Assembly (NCBI GenBank): GCA_964649825.1
Contig: CAZYQW010000115.1
Span: forward strand, 1-46,501
From: CAZYQW01 sp964649825
Lineage (GTDB): Bacteria; Planctomycetota; B15-G4; JADJEK01
Direction of reading: 5' to 3'
DNA length: 46,501 nucleotides
The notes beneath the pieces are model-generated. The model made no database searches and was not told the DNA's origin. It saw only the letters and a list, made by a program, of their open reading frames with translations. Each line of letters opens with the position of its first letter. Within the stretch, counting starts at the first letter, position 1. The position numbers and the translations under genes were made by a program. Below, in pieces: positions 8,082-17,600 of this stretch.

Positions 8082-11000
8082 TCAGGGTGTCCCGAGGCGA
8101 TACGCCGCGGCCCGACGGCGTCCGATCCGCTCGAGGATGCCCCGGTCGAGCAGGTCGTTCAGGTCGCGAAGGCCGGTCCGCGGGGAGACGCCGACCATGT
8201 CGAAGTACTCTCGGCCCAGGATCACGTCGCCAGGACGGAGCCGCTCGAGCAGACGCCGCTGGCGCTCGTTCAGATCATCGGCGACCCGTGGCGGCAGCGC
8301 CATCGTCCGGGGCGACGCGCGGCCGGCGGCCGGGCCCGGCGCGGCCTCGAAGTGCAGCGCGCTCGGGAGGACCAGGTCGCCTTCGGTCAGCAGCATCGCG
8401 CGTCTCAGCACGTTGCGGAGCTCGCGCACGTTTCCCGGCCAATGGTATCGGTGGAGCCGATCGAGCGCGGCCGGCGAGATCGCGGGGGCCGTCCGTCCTC
8501 CTTCGCGTCCGAACTCCTTCACGCAAGCGTCGACCAGGGCCGGGATGTCCTCGCGCCGGTCGCGCAGCGGCGGCACGACGAGCTCGACGACCTTCAACCG
8601 GAAGTAGAGATCCCGGCGAAAGATGCCACGCTCGATCATCTTGGCCAGGTCCCGGTTCGTCGCGGCCACGACACGCACGTCGACCAGGATGGGACGCCGG
8701 CCGCCGAGGCGCACGACGCGCTGATCCTGGAGGACGCGCAGGAGCTTCGCCTGCACCGGGAGCGGCATGTCTCCGACCTCATCCAGGAAGATCGTGCCGC
8801 CGTGCGCCGCCTCGAGCTGCCCCGGGCGCCCCTGGGTCGCGCCGGTGAATGCCCCCTTCTCGTAGCCGAAGAGCTCCGCCTCGAGCAGGGTCTCGGGCAT
8901 GGCGGAGCAGTTGATCGCGACCATCCGGCGATGCGCCCGATCGCTCCAACGATGCAGCAGGTCGGCGATCACCTCCTTGCCGACGCCGGTCTCGCCGAGC
9001 AAGAGAGCGGACGCCGACGACGGTGCAAGCCGTGCGACCTGGGCGAGGAGCGAGCGCATCCGCGGCGACTCGAAGACGTACGGATGGGTGTCGAGTGCCG
9101 GAGCCACGTTCTCGTCGCCGTGCTCGAGCGCGCGCTCGACCTTGCGCCGATGCGATTCGGCGAGGTCGCGCGCCGCCGCGTCGAACAGGAACGCGGTGCT
9201 GCGCCCGTCGTCCGGGAACGTGGCGCTGCCCACGTGAGCGGTGATCCGGAACCCGTCGTCGGACGGAGTGCCCCCCTCTTCGTCGATGCGCCGCCGTACG
9301 CGCTCCTGGAACTCCGCCGCGCGGTCGCGCCCCGTCTCGGGGAGCAGGACGAGGAACGCCCCACGCGAGCGTCCGATGACGAACATCTCGCGCAGCTCGG
9401 CGCGCAGCATGCCCAGGAGGCGGGCCAGCGCCTCCCGGACGCCCTCGTCTCCCCGGGCGCGCCGCCACTGATCGAGTTCGATCGGCTCGACGCGCAGGAT
9501 CGAGAGCGGAACGCCGAGGTGCTGCGCGCGATCGACTTCCTCCTCGAGCCGGTTGCGGAAGTACGACTCGACGTACGCCCCGGTCGCGGGATCGACGATC
9601 GCGAGCCGGTAGAGCCGCGAGTTCTCGAACGCGGTCGCGACCTGGCCCGCGAGGTGGCCGAGCGTCGGGATCGCCTCGTCGACGTCGCTCGCCGCGCGGC
9701 CCGAGTACCGCAGCAGAGCGAGCCCACGGACTCGTTGCGAATGCGAGAGCGGAAGCGCGACCGTGATCGTCGACGCTTGGTGGTACTGGCCGAGCCGGCC
9801 CGCCGTCTCCGGCCCCAGGATCATCGGCTCGCGCGACGACCACAGCGGATCATCGGACGGTAGGACCATCTCGGCCGGGAACGAGCCGCTCGTCGCGGTG
9901 TCGCCCAGCCGCGTCAACCGATCGCCGTCACGCGCGTAGACCGCCGCCTCGATCGGGGCCGGCTGCTCGCACAGGACGGACAGGGCCGCGTCGGCCGTCG
10001 CGCGCGGATCGATCGTCCGGTTCAGACGCAGGAGCGCCCGATCGAGCCTCGAGCGCTCGGCGTCGCGGCGCTTCAGCGTGTCCGCCATCTGGTTGAACGC
10101 GTTCGCGAGACGAGCGACTTCGCCCTGCGAGTCGGTCTCGACGCGCACGTCGAGGTCGCCGGCCGCGATCCTCTGCGCCGCGCTCTCGAGCGCGACGACC
10201 GGCTCGGTGATCCGCCCCGTCGCCACCGCGCCCATGAAGACCGCGGCGGCGAGCACGAGCACGCCGAACCAGAAGAAGAACTCCTCGAGCGGCCAGCTCG
10301 CGAAAACGACGTCGACCAGGAACTCCGCGTCCGGGACGGCGAGCTCGATCAGCGCGGCCGGCTCGCCCGACGGGTCGCGGAGCAGGTCCAGCGCGACGAG
10401 CTCGCCGCCCGCCCCGGCGCGGAGCAGCGGGCGGTTCCGCTCGCGGATCGTCTCGATCTCGCTCGGATCGACCCCGACCGTCGTGAGCGCGTCGCCCGCG
10501 AGCGCGAGCCCGTCGAGGGAGCGCAGGGTGACCCGGCTCGCCGACGACCGCGCGAGGTCGTCGACCAGCCGCGGTTGCACCTCGCCGGCCACGGTGACAC
10601 GGACGCCGTCGCGGCCGGACCGATCCGCATCGGACCCGACGACGACGAGACGGCCCCAATGTCGATGCAGACCTCTCTCCGTCACGTCGAAACGGCTCGC
10701 CGACTCGAGCGCTGGATCATCGTGGTAGCGAGTGCGTGCGCCGCTCTCGTCCTCGACCTCGACGCGGATCGAGAGGTCGAGCCCCGGCACCGGGTCGAGC
10801 GCGACGACCTCCCGCAGGAACGACGACACGTCGCCGGCCGCGGGACGCTCGCCTTGCTTCATCCTCCGGACGACGTCTTTGTCCATCACCTCGCGGGCGA
10901 CGCGGGTCACCTGGCGCCGCATGTCGCCGAACCGCGCCTGGATCTCGCCGAGCTCGGTCTCCGCGCGCGTCTCCCGGACCCGCGCGCGGTCGCCCGCGAC

Positions 11001-13628
11001 GACGTTGTAGAGGACCGCGAACAGCAGGACGATCGGCATGAGCGACGTCGCCACGAGGAGCGACGTCAGCCGCGGCCGAAGCCGCACGCGGCGGGTCACG
11101 AAATCGAGCACGAAGAAGAGGAGGATCGGGACGATGAGGAAGATCGACGCGAATCCGATCTTCCGCTGCAACCGGCGCAGACGCTCCAGCCCGGGCACCT
11201 CGACGGCCGACGTCACGTGCATCGGGTCCCCGTCGCGGCGCGCCAGCGGCACGTTCTTCACGAGGTAGCGTCCGACGCCGAGCTCGGCGACGTACACGCC
11301 TTCCGCGCCGCGCTGCCCGTCGACGCCGCCCAGCGGATAGCGCGCGCCCGCGAGCGACGCTCCGAGCTCGGCGTCGTCCATGTCGGCCGCCGCGACGCGC
11401 CCACCCTCGTAGACGACGACGTCGATGGCGTCGAGCGAGCCGGCGACTTGAGTCCGGAGCTCGACGGTGTCACCCCCGTCGACGAGCAAGGAACGGTCGC
11501 CGGCGGTGATCGTCGAGCGCCGCCCTCCGGTCACCGCCGCGAGCGTCAGGGACGAGACACGACCGGCGTTCTCCAGCACGAGGTCGCGAACGTGCCGCGG
11601 GCGATCGTCTCGGCGGAGCGGAATCTCGAGGAGATCGATCTGGATCGGCGCGCCGTCCGCCGTCTTCTCGTGGAACGCGAGCCGCGATTCCATGTCGTCG
11701 GCCCGGTTCTTCGGATCGTAGCGCGCGGCCGTGATGTTCACCCCGGCACGCAACGCGACGACCTCCGAGCTCCCGTCGTCGAACCCGACGATGAAGCGGC
11801 CGACCTCGACGCCGTTCAGCTCCGGCTCGAGGACCCGGTCGTCCTGCGACGTGTAGAAGACCCACAGCACGTCGAGGTCGGCATCGATCGGAACGAGGTG
11901 CCGCGCCGCCGGCGAGAGCCCTCGGACGATCACGTCGCGGCTGCGGGTCCCCGGCCACAGCGCGGCGGGCGGGCCGGCCAACGAGGTGCGAGCCAGGCTG
12001 AGCGGCTCGGGCGCCGCGCCGTCGCCGGCCGGGACGAGCGTGACGCCGTGCAGGAAGAACGTCGCGGCCGGGTCGCGAAGGCGCACCAGGATCGCGTCGA
12101 CGAGCACGTCGCGCAGCACCCGCGCGTCGTCCAGCTCGTAGCGCAGGATCGTCCGTCCCTGCTCCGTCCAGGCTCGTTGGACGGCGTCGCCCTCGAGAAA
12201 GCCCGCGACGAATCGTCGCTGATCGACCAGGCGAAACGCTTCGACCGGCTCCGACCCGTCGGCCAGGCGGACTCCGATCTCGAGTGCGTGCTCGCGCCCC
12301 GGCGGCGCGCCCGGCTGATCGAACCGTTCGTCCAGGTCGGCCCCGCCGAAGACGTAGACCCGGTCGAGCGTCGTCGGCTCGGGCAGCGGGAACGCGAGCT
12401 GGACGCGCGCGGGGAGCGCGAAGCCGTAGTCGCGCACCGGGAGCCCGTCGTCGGAACGGCGGAGGTTCGGGTCGACGTCGGCCGGACGCAGCTCGAAACA
12501 GGTCGGGTGGTAATGCGGCCGGACGTCGACGCGCCGGCCGCGCAGCAGGTCGACGATCCGCCGCGGATCATCGAGCCCGCGACCCTCGTGGCGCCGCGCC
12601 TCCTCGCCGAGGTCGGCGAGGACGTGCGACAAGAGCTGCACCCGGTCGGCGAAGTCCGACTCCAGCCGCCACTCGAGCCAGCGGGTGACGAGGACCGGCA
12701 GCACCAGGACAAGGAACCCGACAAGCCCGAGGACCGAGACGCCGATCCGCCGCCACGATTGCAGGCGGACCGTCACCCACTCGAACACCGGACGGGCCTG
12801 CCATCCGATCAACGCGATCGCGCCCAGCACCGCGACGACGACGAGGATCCAGCGCAGGACGCCCGGGAACGAGTCGTCGCGCTCCGAGCGGGCCTGCGCC
12901 TCGCCCGTGAACACGAGGTCGAGCAGGTTCCGGGTGTCGGCGTAGTTCCGCGCCTTCCCGTTGATCGTCAGGTAGCTGTGTCGGTCGCCGCCGTCCGTCC
13001 GGTCGTAGTCGTGGACGGCCACGTTGAATCCGATGACCGTCCGCTCCGGGTCGAAGCCCGACAGGCGCGCGAGCGGCACCCGCGCCTCGAACGTGTAGCC
13101 GGCCCCCGCCGTCGCGCGGGCCGCGATCTCGAGCCCCTCGATCCCCGCGTCGGACAACAAGGGCGCGCTGCCGTGCATCGACACGCCCCACGGACGGCCG
13201 CGGTCGTACGGCATCAGGCAGATCTGATAGTCGTCCTCGTTCCACTTCCACTCGGCGCGGTCGCCCTCGCGATCGAGGTCGAGAAACAGCTCCAGGCAGT
13301 CGCCGCGCCACCAGATCTGGTCGTCGTGGACGCGCGCGTCGTCGCGCACCTGCCCCGCAAGGTAGAGCTGGTCGCCGCCGCGCGCGACGTAGATCACGGC
13401 GGACGCGTCGTCCGGCCCGCCCCACGCGAGCGAGATCGGGTTCCCCTCGAAGAGGTTCCGCTGCTCGGCCGCGTCGATGCGGATCTCGGGGTGATCGAGC
13501 CACTCCGCGAGGTCGCCGTCGACGACGACGGCGCGATCGAGGGCGGGGCAGACGATCGGTCCGTCCGGCCGCGCCGCGTGCAGAGCCCCGGCGAAGAGGA
13601 CGGCGAGGATCGTGGTGAGAGGCCGCAT
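8082..13628 (-). CDS. Giant transmembrane sigma-54-dependent activator (CBM9-HAMP-GAF-degenerate GGDEF-AAA+-wHTH)
   Basis: 1848 residues from an ATG at 13628, giving a clean signal peptide (1-18). Domains in order: CBM9-like beta-sandwich (about 30-240); TM 258-275 and 296-316; large extracytoplasmic region 317-822; TM 823-843 and 856-876; second extracytoplasmic region 877-1110; TM 1117-1138; HAMP 1138-1190; GAF-like 1200-1340; GGDEF-like 1341-1500 in which the signature is replaced by SRGAF (1421-1425), so cyclase activity is unlikely; sigma-54 AAA+ 1512-1760 with Walker A GETGVGKE, GAFTGA at 1592-1597, Walker B GTIFLDEVGD and arginine-finger region YHWPGNVRELRN; C-terminal winged helix (1785-1848) of the LNERQ...SPRTGLRDL type instead of a Fis helix. 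Topology obeys the positive-inside rule. It would sense a periplasmic ligand and open sigma-54 promoters directly from the membrane. Target genes are unknown. It follows the M48-TPR gene by 37 bases. Confidence 0.88.
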   Translation of the reverse strand: MRPLTTILAVLFAGALHAARPDGPIVCPALDRAVVVDGDLAEWLDHPEIRIDAAEQRNLFEGNPISLAWGGPDDASAVIYVARGGDQLYLAGQVRDDARVHDDQIWWRGDCLELFLDLDREGDRAEWKWNEDDYQICLMPYDRGRPWGVSMHGSAPLLSDAGIEGLEIAARATAGAGYTFEARVPLARLSGFDPERTVIGFNVAVHDYDRTDGGDRHSYLTINGKARNYADTRNLLDLVFTGEAQARSERDDSFPGVLRWILVVVAVLGAIALIGWQARPVFEWVTVRLQSWRRIGVSVLGLVGFLVLVLPVLVTRWLEWRLESDFADRVQLLSHVLADLGEEARRHEGRGLDDPRRIVDLLRGRRVDVRPHYHPTCFELRPADVDPNLRRSDDGLPVRDYGFALPARVQLAFPLPEPTTLDRVYVFGGADLDERFDQPGAPPGREHALEIGVRLADGSEPVEAFRLVDQRRFVAGFLEGDAVQRAWTEQGRTILRYELDDARVLRDVLVDAILVRLRDPAATFFLHGVTLVPAGDGAAPEPLSLARTSLAGPPAALWPGTRSRDVIVRGLSPAARHLVPIDADLDVLWVFYTSQDDRVLEPELNGVEVGRFIVGFDDGSSEVVALRAGVNITAARYDPKNRADDMESRLAFHEKTADGAPIQIDLLEIPLRRDDRPRHVRDLVLENAGRVSSLTLAAVTGGRRSTITAGDRSLLVDGGDTVELRTQVAGSLDAIDVVVYEGGRVAAADMDDAELGASLAGARYPLGGVDGQRGAEGVYVAELGVGRYLVKNVPLARRDGDPMHVTSAVEVPGLERLRRLQRKIGFASIFLIVPILLFFVLDFVTRRVRLRPRLTSLLVATSLMPIVLLFAVLYNVVAGDRARVRETRAETELGEIQARFGDMRRQVTRVAREVMDKDVVRRMKQGERPAAGDVSSFLREVVALDPVPGLDLSIRVEVEDESGARTRYHDDPALESASRFDVTERGLHRHWGRLVVVGSDADRSGRDGVRVTVAGEVQPRLVDDLARSSASRVTLRSLDGLALAGDALTTVGVDPSEIETIRERNRPLLRAGAGGELVALDLLRDPSGEPAALIELAVPDAEFLVDVVFASWPLEEFFFWFGVLVLAAAVFMGAVATGRITEPVVALESAAQRIAAGDLDVRVETDSQGEVARLANAFNQMADTLKRRDAERSRLDRALLRLNRTIDPRATADAALSVLCEQPAPIEAAVYARDGDRLTRLGDTATSGSFPAEMVLPSDDPLWSSREPMILGPETAGRLGQYHQASTITVALPLSHSQRVRGLALLRYSGRAASDVDEAIPTLGHLAGQVATAFENSRLYRLAIVDPATGAYVESYFRNRLEEEVDRAQHLGVPLSILRVEPIELDQWRRARGDEGVREALARLLGMLRAELREMFVIGRSRGAFLVLLPETGRDRAAEFQERVRRRIDEEGGTPSDDGFRITAHVGSATFPDDGRSTAFLFDAAARDLAESHRRKVERALEHGDENVAPALDTHPYVFESPRMRSLLAQVARLAPSSASALLLGETGVGKEVIADLLHRWSDRAHRRMVAINCSAMPETLLEAELFGYEKGAFTGATQGRPGQLEAAHGGTIFLDEVGDMPLPVQAKLLRVLQDQRVVRLGGRRPILVDVRVVAATNRDLAKMIERGIFRRDLYFRLKVVELVVPPLRDRREDIPALVDACVKEFGREGGRTAPAISPAALDRLHRYHWPGNVRELRNVLRRAMLLTEGDLVLPSALHFEAAPGPAAGRASPRTMALPPRVADDLNERQRRLLERLRPGDVILGREYFDMVGVSPRTGLRDLNDLLDRGILERIGRRRAAAYRLGTP

Positions 13629-13665
13629 CGCCCCGATTCTCGACTCTGCCGCACGGGGTTTCAAA

Positions 13666-15624
13666 TCAACGCTCGGCCCCCGTCGCAACGCGACGGTCGA
13701 GCGCGTCCTCGAGGGCCAGCGCTTCGTCCTGGAGGAACGAGAACGGCGCCGCCTCCGCGGCCTCGACCGCGGCGTCGATCATCCGTCGCGCCTGCTCGTA
13801 CGACTCGGACGCGATCGCGAGCTTCGCCCGGACCAGGCGCTCGGACGCCTCGCCCGGTCCCTTCTCTTGCGCCAAACGACACTCGTGCGCCGCTCCTTCG
13901 ACGTCGTCGCGCTCGAGAAGGAGCTCGGCGCGAACGACGTGCACGCGCGCTTCGTCGTGGTCGAGCGCGGCCGCGCGGTCGAGGATCCCCGCGACGTCCG
14001 GAAGCCGTCCCAGCTTCAGGCTCGCGCGCGCCATCAGGAGGAGGGGGAGTGGATCGTCCGGCAGCTCCTCCGCCGCGGCGCGGGCGTGCTCGAGGGCCGC
14101 GGCCGGGTCGCTCGACAGGTTCATCGTCGCGAGGGAGAATCGCGTCGCGAGCAGGCGCGGGTGGTTCCGGGCGAGAGCGGACAGCGCCCTCTCGGCCGCG
14201 TCGCGATCGCCGCAGAGGGCGCGGCAGACCGCGACGTCGTGCTGCAGCGCCGGATCGCGCGCGAGCACGCGCGGCCTCGCCTCGGCCGCATCGATCGCGC
14301 CGCGATAGTCGCGGCGGAGCAGCGCGGCGCCGACGCTGGCCCGCACCCGGTCGCACGGCAGACGTCGCGTGGCGCTCGTCACGAAGGCTCCGACTCCGAG
14401 CAGAAAGGAACCGACGCCCAGGCCGGGCTGGTCGAGGACGTAGCGCGCGAACGGGCCGAAGAGCAGCAGCGCGAGCGCGACGTGCGCCAGGCGCCGCCCG
14501 GGCGGCGGGATTCCGATCCTCCGCCGCGCGCGCCGCATCCTGCCCCCGACGACGAGGAGCATCAGAGCCCAGGATTGGGCCAAGAAGGCCAGCAGGACGG
14601 TCAGAAGCCACCACCTCGATCGCTCGTCATCGCCGAAGGCGTACGCGGCCGCGATCGCGAGCCCCCAGACCGAGAACCCGACGAGCGCGGCCGCGCGGTG
14701 TTTGCCCGCGTCGGCCAGAGCCGCATCGAGCGGGCATCGTTCCTCGGCCGGCGCGCGCGAGAACAGCGCCGCCAACCGCAGCACCCGATGCGGATGCGTC
14801 GCGGTCGCGTAGAACGCGAGCGAAGCCGCGCCGCGATCGGGAACGACGTGGATCTGATGGATCTTGCCGAGTGCGGCCATCGTGCTGCGATAGCCGACCA
14901 CCTCGGCCGCGGCGCGATCGCAGCGAAGCTCGAAGTGCCGCCGCAGGAGCCGCACCCCGAGGCTCATCAGCGAAACCGCGCCGAGGAACCCGATCAGGGG
15001 GTCGACGAACCCGCCGATCGCGACGCCGACCGACAGGAGCACCGGCCCCGCGATCGCGAAGACCCAGATCGAGCCGGTGGAGACGTGGGCGAGCTCGTGA
15101 GCGACGATCGCGTCCCGCTCGTCGCGGTCGAGCCGGTGCAGGACCCCGTCGGTGACCACCAGCGATGGCTTCACCAATCCGCCCGCCATCGCGTGCGCGT
15201 CGAGGCTGCCGCCGACGGAGCCGAGCTGGCGAACGCGCGGCGGCTCGATGCCCAGGCCGCGGGACATCTCGCCCACGCGCGCGACGAACGCGTCCTCCAG
15301 GACCTCGGGAAGCGCCTCCTTCGTACCGGCCAGGCGGACCGGCGGCAGCAGGAACTGCAGGGAACGGACCAACGAGAACACCGCGATGAGAAGGACCATC
15401 ACGTCGGGCATTCTCGGCCACTCGGTCGCGGTTCCAATCAGAACGTGCGTCAAGAGCGGCAGGGTCCCGAGGGCGGCCATCACGACGGACACTCCGAGCC
15501 GCCGCGCGCGGCTCCCTCCGCCTTCACGGGACTGCTGGCCGCTCAGCGCGCAGCCGGCGAGCGTCATGATGACGAAGAGCGTCACCGCGATCGTCGGGTC
15601 GGAGTCGAGGTCGAGGTCCCACAT
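13666..15624 (-). CDS. M48-family membrane metallopeptidase with C-terminal TPR region
   Basis: 652 residues. Three hydrophobic segments lie in the first 95 residues, then an M48 (HtpX/Ste24-like) catalytic domain: HELAH at 176-180 (zinc ligands His176 and His180, catalytic Glu177) and the third ligand Glu232 in ELRCD. More transmembrane segments surround the zinc site. A C-terminal half of about 250 residues carries further hydrophobic segments (about 320-400) and then helical repeats of TPR character (for example DPLPLLLMARASLKLGRLPD). M48 proteins degrade or process membrane and envelope proteins. The ATG at 15624 is clear. The gene is 37 bases upstream of the giant sensor, so a regulatory-proteolysis partnership is possible but inferred only from position. 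Confidence 0.85.
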   Translation of the reverse strand: MWDLDLDSDPTIAVTLFVIMTLAGCALSGQQSREGGGSRARRLGVSVVMAALGTLPLLTHVLIGTATEWPRMPDVMVLLIAVFSLVRSLQFLLPPVRLAGTKEALPEVLEDAFVARVGEMSRGLGIEPPRVRQLGSVGGSLDAHAMAGGLVKPSLVVTDGVLHRLDRDERDAIVAHELAHVSTGSIWVFAIAGPVLLSVGVAIGGFVDPLIGFLGAVSLMSLGVRLLRRHFELRCDRAAAEVVGYRSTMAALGKIHQIHVVPDRGAASLAFYATATHPHRVLRLAALFSRAPAEERCPLDAALADAGKHRAAALVGFSVWGLAIAAAYAFGDDERSRWWLLTVLLAFLAQSWALMLLVVGGRMRRARRRIGIPPPGRRLAHVALALLLFGPFARYVLDQPGLGVGSFLLGVGAFVTSATRRLPCDRVRASVGAALLRRDYRGAIDAAEARPRVLARDPALQHDVAVCRALCGDRDAAERALSALARNHPRLLATRFSLATMNLSSDPAAALEHARAAAEELPDDPLPLLLMARASLKLGRLPDVAGILDRAAALDHDEARVHVVRAELLLERDDVEGAAHECRLAQEKGPGEASERLVRAKLAIASESYEQARRMIDAAVEAAEAAPFSFLQDEALALEDALDRRVATGAER

Positions 15625-15813
15625 GTCGAGTCGCCGCCGGAGCCGTTACGACGGACCATTCCATCCGCACGCCTCCGATGGTGAAGGAGAAAAGACGGTT
15701 CTCCGGCACTCCTCCGCCGCCAGGCTCCGCTCCGACGTGCCGCGTCTTCCCGGGACGGCCGGCTCGAGAGCCCGGCGAACTCGCACCATGCGCCGGAGAC
15801 CGCGCCGGCCGCA

Positions 15814-16449
15814 TCACCCGTCGGTTTGCTCGGTCCTCGCCCGTTCCAACCAGCTTCGCCAGCCCTCGAGGTTGGTGCCGAGGCTTTGGCCGGTGGAGCT
15901 GCACAGCGCGCTCGCCGTGAACTCGAGGAAGTACTCGCGCGTCTCTGCGGCCGGCATGTCGGCGAATACCTCGAGCAGGTCGATCAGGGTCGACGTCGCG
16001 TCGAGCGTCCCGATGCGACCCAAGTCCAGCACGGCGGCCCGCCGGACGATGACGTCGCCGTCGTACAGGGCGACGAGCTCGAGTGTATCGATGGCCCGTT
16101 CCGGGTCGATGACACTCAACGCGTGGACCGCCTCGCGGCGCACCTTTGCGTCGCCGTCGCGGAGCGCCATCTCGGTCATCTTCCCGGCGGAGCCGGACGG
16201 TCGAACGTCGCGCAGGACCTGGACCGCGGCGCGCCGCACCTCCGGCGAATCGGACTGAAGCTTCGGTTTCACCGCTTTCCAGACCGCTCGCTCCGGACCG
16301 CGCGCAAGGGCTTCGGCGGCCGCCTCGCGTACCACGACGTCGTCGGACTCGAGGCGCGCGGCGAGGGCCGACCATGGGTCGGCCTTGCGAGGCTCGACGG
16401 CCCCGGCGTCGCTCGCCGCCAGCGCGAGCGCGAGGATGATGGAGTGCAT
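15814..16449 (-). CDS. Secreted HEAT-repeat protein
   Basis: 211 residues. Signal peptide MHSIILALALAASDAGA, then consecutive HEAT-like helical pairs: RLESDDVVVREAAAEALARG, KLQSDSPEVRRAAVQVLRDV, ALRDGDAKVRREAVHALSVI and ALYDGDVIVRRAAVLDLGRI. HEAT solenoids are protein-binding scaffolds. The ATG at 16449 overlaps the stop of the PilX-like gene (TGATG), which fixes the start and couples translation. It is the last gene of the minor-pilin operon, so a periplasmic scaffold for pilus-like assembly is the likely role (inference). The 189 bases between its stop and the M48 gene start (15625-15813) contain no gene I can support. Confidence 0.75.
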   Translation of the reverse strand: MHSIILALALAASDAGAVEPRKADPWSALAARLESDDVVVREAAAEALARGPERAVWKAVKPKLQSDSPEVRRAAVQVLRDVRPSGSAGKMTEMALRDGDAKVRREAVHALSVIDPERAIDTLELVALYDGDVIVRRAAVLDLGRIGTLDATSTLIDLLEVFADMPAAETREYFLEFTASALCSSTGQSLGTNLEGWRSWLERARTEQTDG

Positions 16450-17600
16450 CACAGCTCCTGCCACCCGAACAGCGTGTACGAGGAGACCGCGTCGGCGACC
16501 GCGCTCTGAGCGGCCGACGAGTAGAACAGGTCGACCGTTCCCGATACCTCGAGGTCCTCGCCGTTGGTGTCCGTATCGATCACATCTCCTCCCACCAGCA
16601 GAGACCCAATGACGCGCTTTCCGCCGCCGCCGCCCCGGAAGACGACCTGACCGGTCACGATGATGACCCCGATGTAGTCCCACGCGCCGGTGATGACGAG
16701 ATTACCCTCGACCAGCAGCAGCCCGGCGCCTTCACCGCCGCCGGAGATCTTCAGGTTCCCCGTTGCATAGGTGACCTTGTAGGAGCCCTCGTGGCCCAGG
16801 TCGCCCTGGTACGAGACGTCCCCTTCGAACTTGTAATCGGCCGCGCTCTTGTAGTCGGCGATGAGATCCGACAGATCGACCGCCGCCGTATTCGACACGG
16901 CCGGCGACCCGCCCTCGCCGTCCACGTTGTCGGCCTGCTGACTCGACAATTGATCGACGATGTGCTCCGGATCGCCCGTCGTGGCGATGCCGGGCACGGG
17001 CGGGTCGCTGCTCAGGCCTCCGCCCAAGTCATGGTCATTGCCGTCGATCAGGAACGCGTTTCCGTTCAGATCGACTTCCGCGTTCGGATCACCGAGGTAG
17101 ACCGCGTATGGAAACTCCGGGAGCCCCGACAGCTTGCGCGCGGTGACGCGGACCCGCTTCACGTAGAACTTCGAGTCGGGCGCGATCGGAGCGTCCGCGA
17201 CGTCGTAGCCCATGACGTTGAGCGATCCTCGCGACGTGATGCGGACGTACTGCGCTTCGTCGCCCTCGTCCACCGCCCCATCGCCGTCATTGTCGACGCC
17301 GTCGTCGCTGAGCGCCTCGAACGTCGCTCGGTATCGGAGCGATCCACCCTGTTCGTATTCCTCTTCGAGCGGCGCGAGATTCGCACCGTCTTCCATGAGC
17401 TGCAGCAGCGCGGCGTCGACCCCGGATTCGGCGTTGAGCAGCGCGACGGAACGGCCTCGAGAGGCGTCCTGCTCGGAGAGCTGTCGAGCGCCCAGCGTCA
17501 GTATGGACCCACCGAGCGCGGCAAGCGGAACGATGAGGAACAGCAACGCGGCGAGGGAGCTGCCTCGCTCGCGGTGGTGACAAGCAACCAAGTCAGTCAT
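16449..17600 (-). CDS. PilX/GspK-like minor pilin with beta-rich C-terminus
   Basis: 383 residues. N-terminal hydrophobic anchor ERGSSLAALLFLIVPLAAL, then the PilX-like continuation LLNAESGVDAALLQLMEDG. A calcium-loop-like motif DDGVDNDGDGAVDEGDE lies around residues 99-115. The C-terminal half is a repetitive Gly-rich beta region (NLKISGGG, LLLVEGNLVITGA, VIIVTGQVVFRGG, SLLVGGDVIDT) resembling the beta-solenoid tails seen in PilX-like pilus assembly proteins. The start ATG at 17600 overlaps the preceding gene by 8 bases. It probably primes or caps the pilus-like fibre together with the two prepilins upstream. A paralogous architecture is encoded at 26704. Confidence 0.75.
   Translation of the reverse strand: MTDLVACHHRERGSSLAALLFLIVPLAALGGSILTLGARQLSEQDASRGRSVALLNAESGVDAALLQLMEDGANLAPLEEEYEQGGSLRYRATFEALSDDGVDNDGDGAVDEGDEAQYVRITSRGSLNVMGYDVADAPIAPDSKFYVKRVRVTARKLSGLPEFPYAVYLGDPNAEVDLNGNAFLIDGNDHDLGGGLSSDPPVPGIATTGDPEHIVDQLSSQQADNVDGEGGSPAVSNTAAVDLSDLIADYKSAADYKFEGDVSYQGDLGHEGSYKVTYATGNLKISGGGEGAGLLLVEGNLVITGAWDYIGVIIVTGQVVFRGGGGGKRVIGSLLVGGDVIDTDTNGEDLEVSGTVDLFYSSAAQSAVADAVSSYTLFGWQEL

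Noticed and set aside
15670..15710. Hairpin GGAGAA...TTCTCC as a terminator between the M48 gene and the minor-pilin operon
   Set aside because: Six base pairs around a 7-base loop with no U tract; could be chance in GC-rich sequence.
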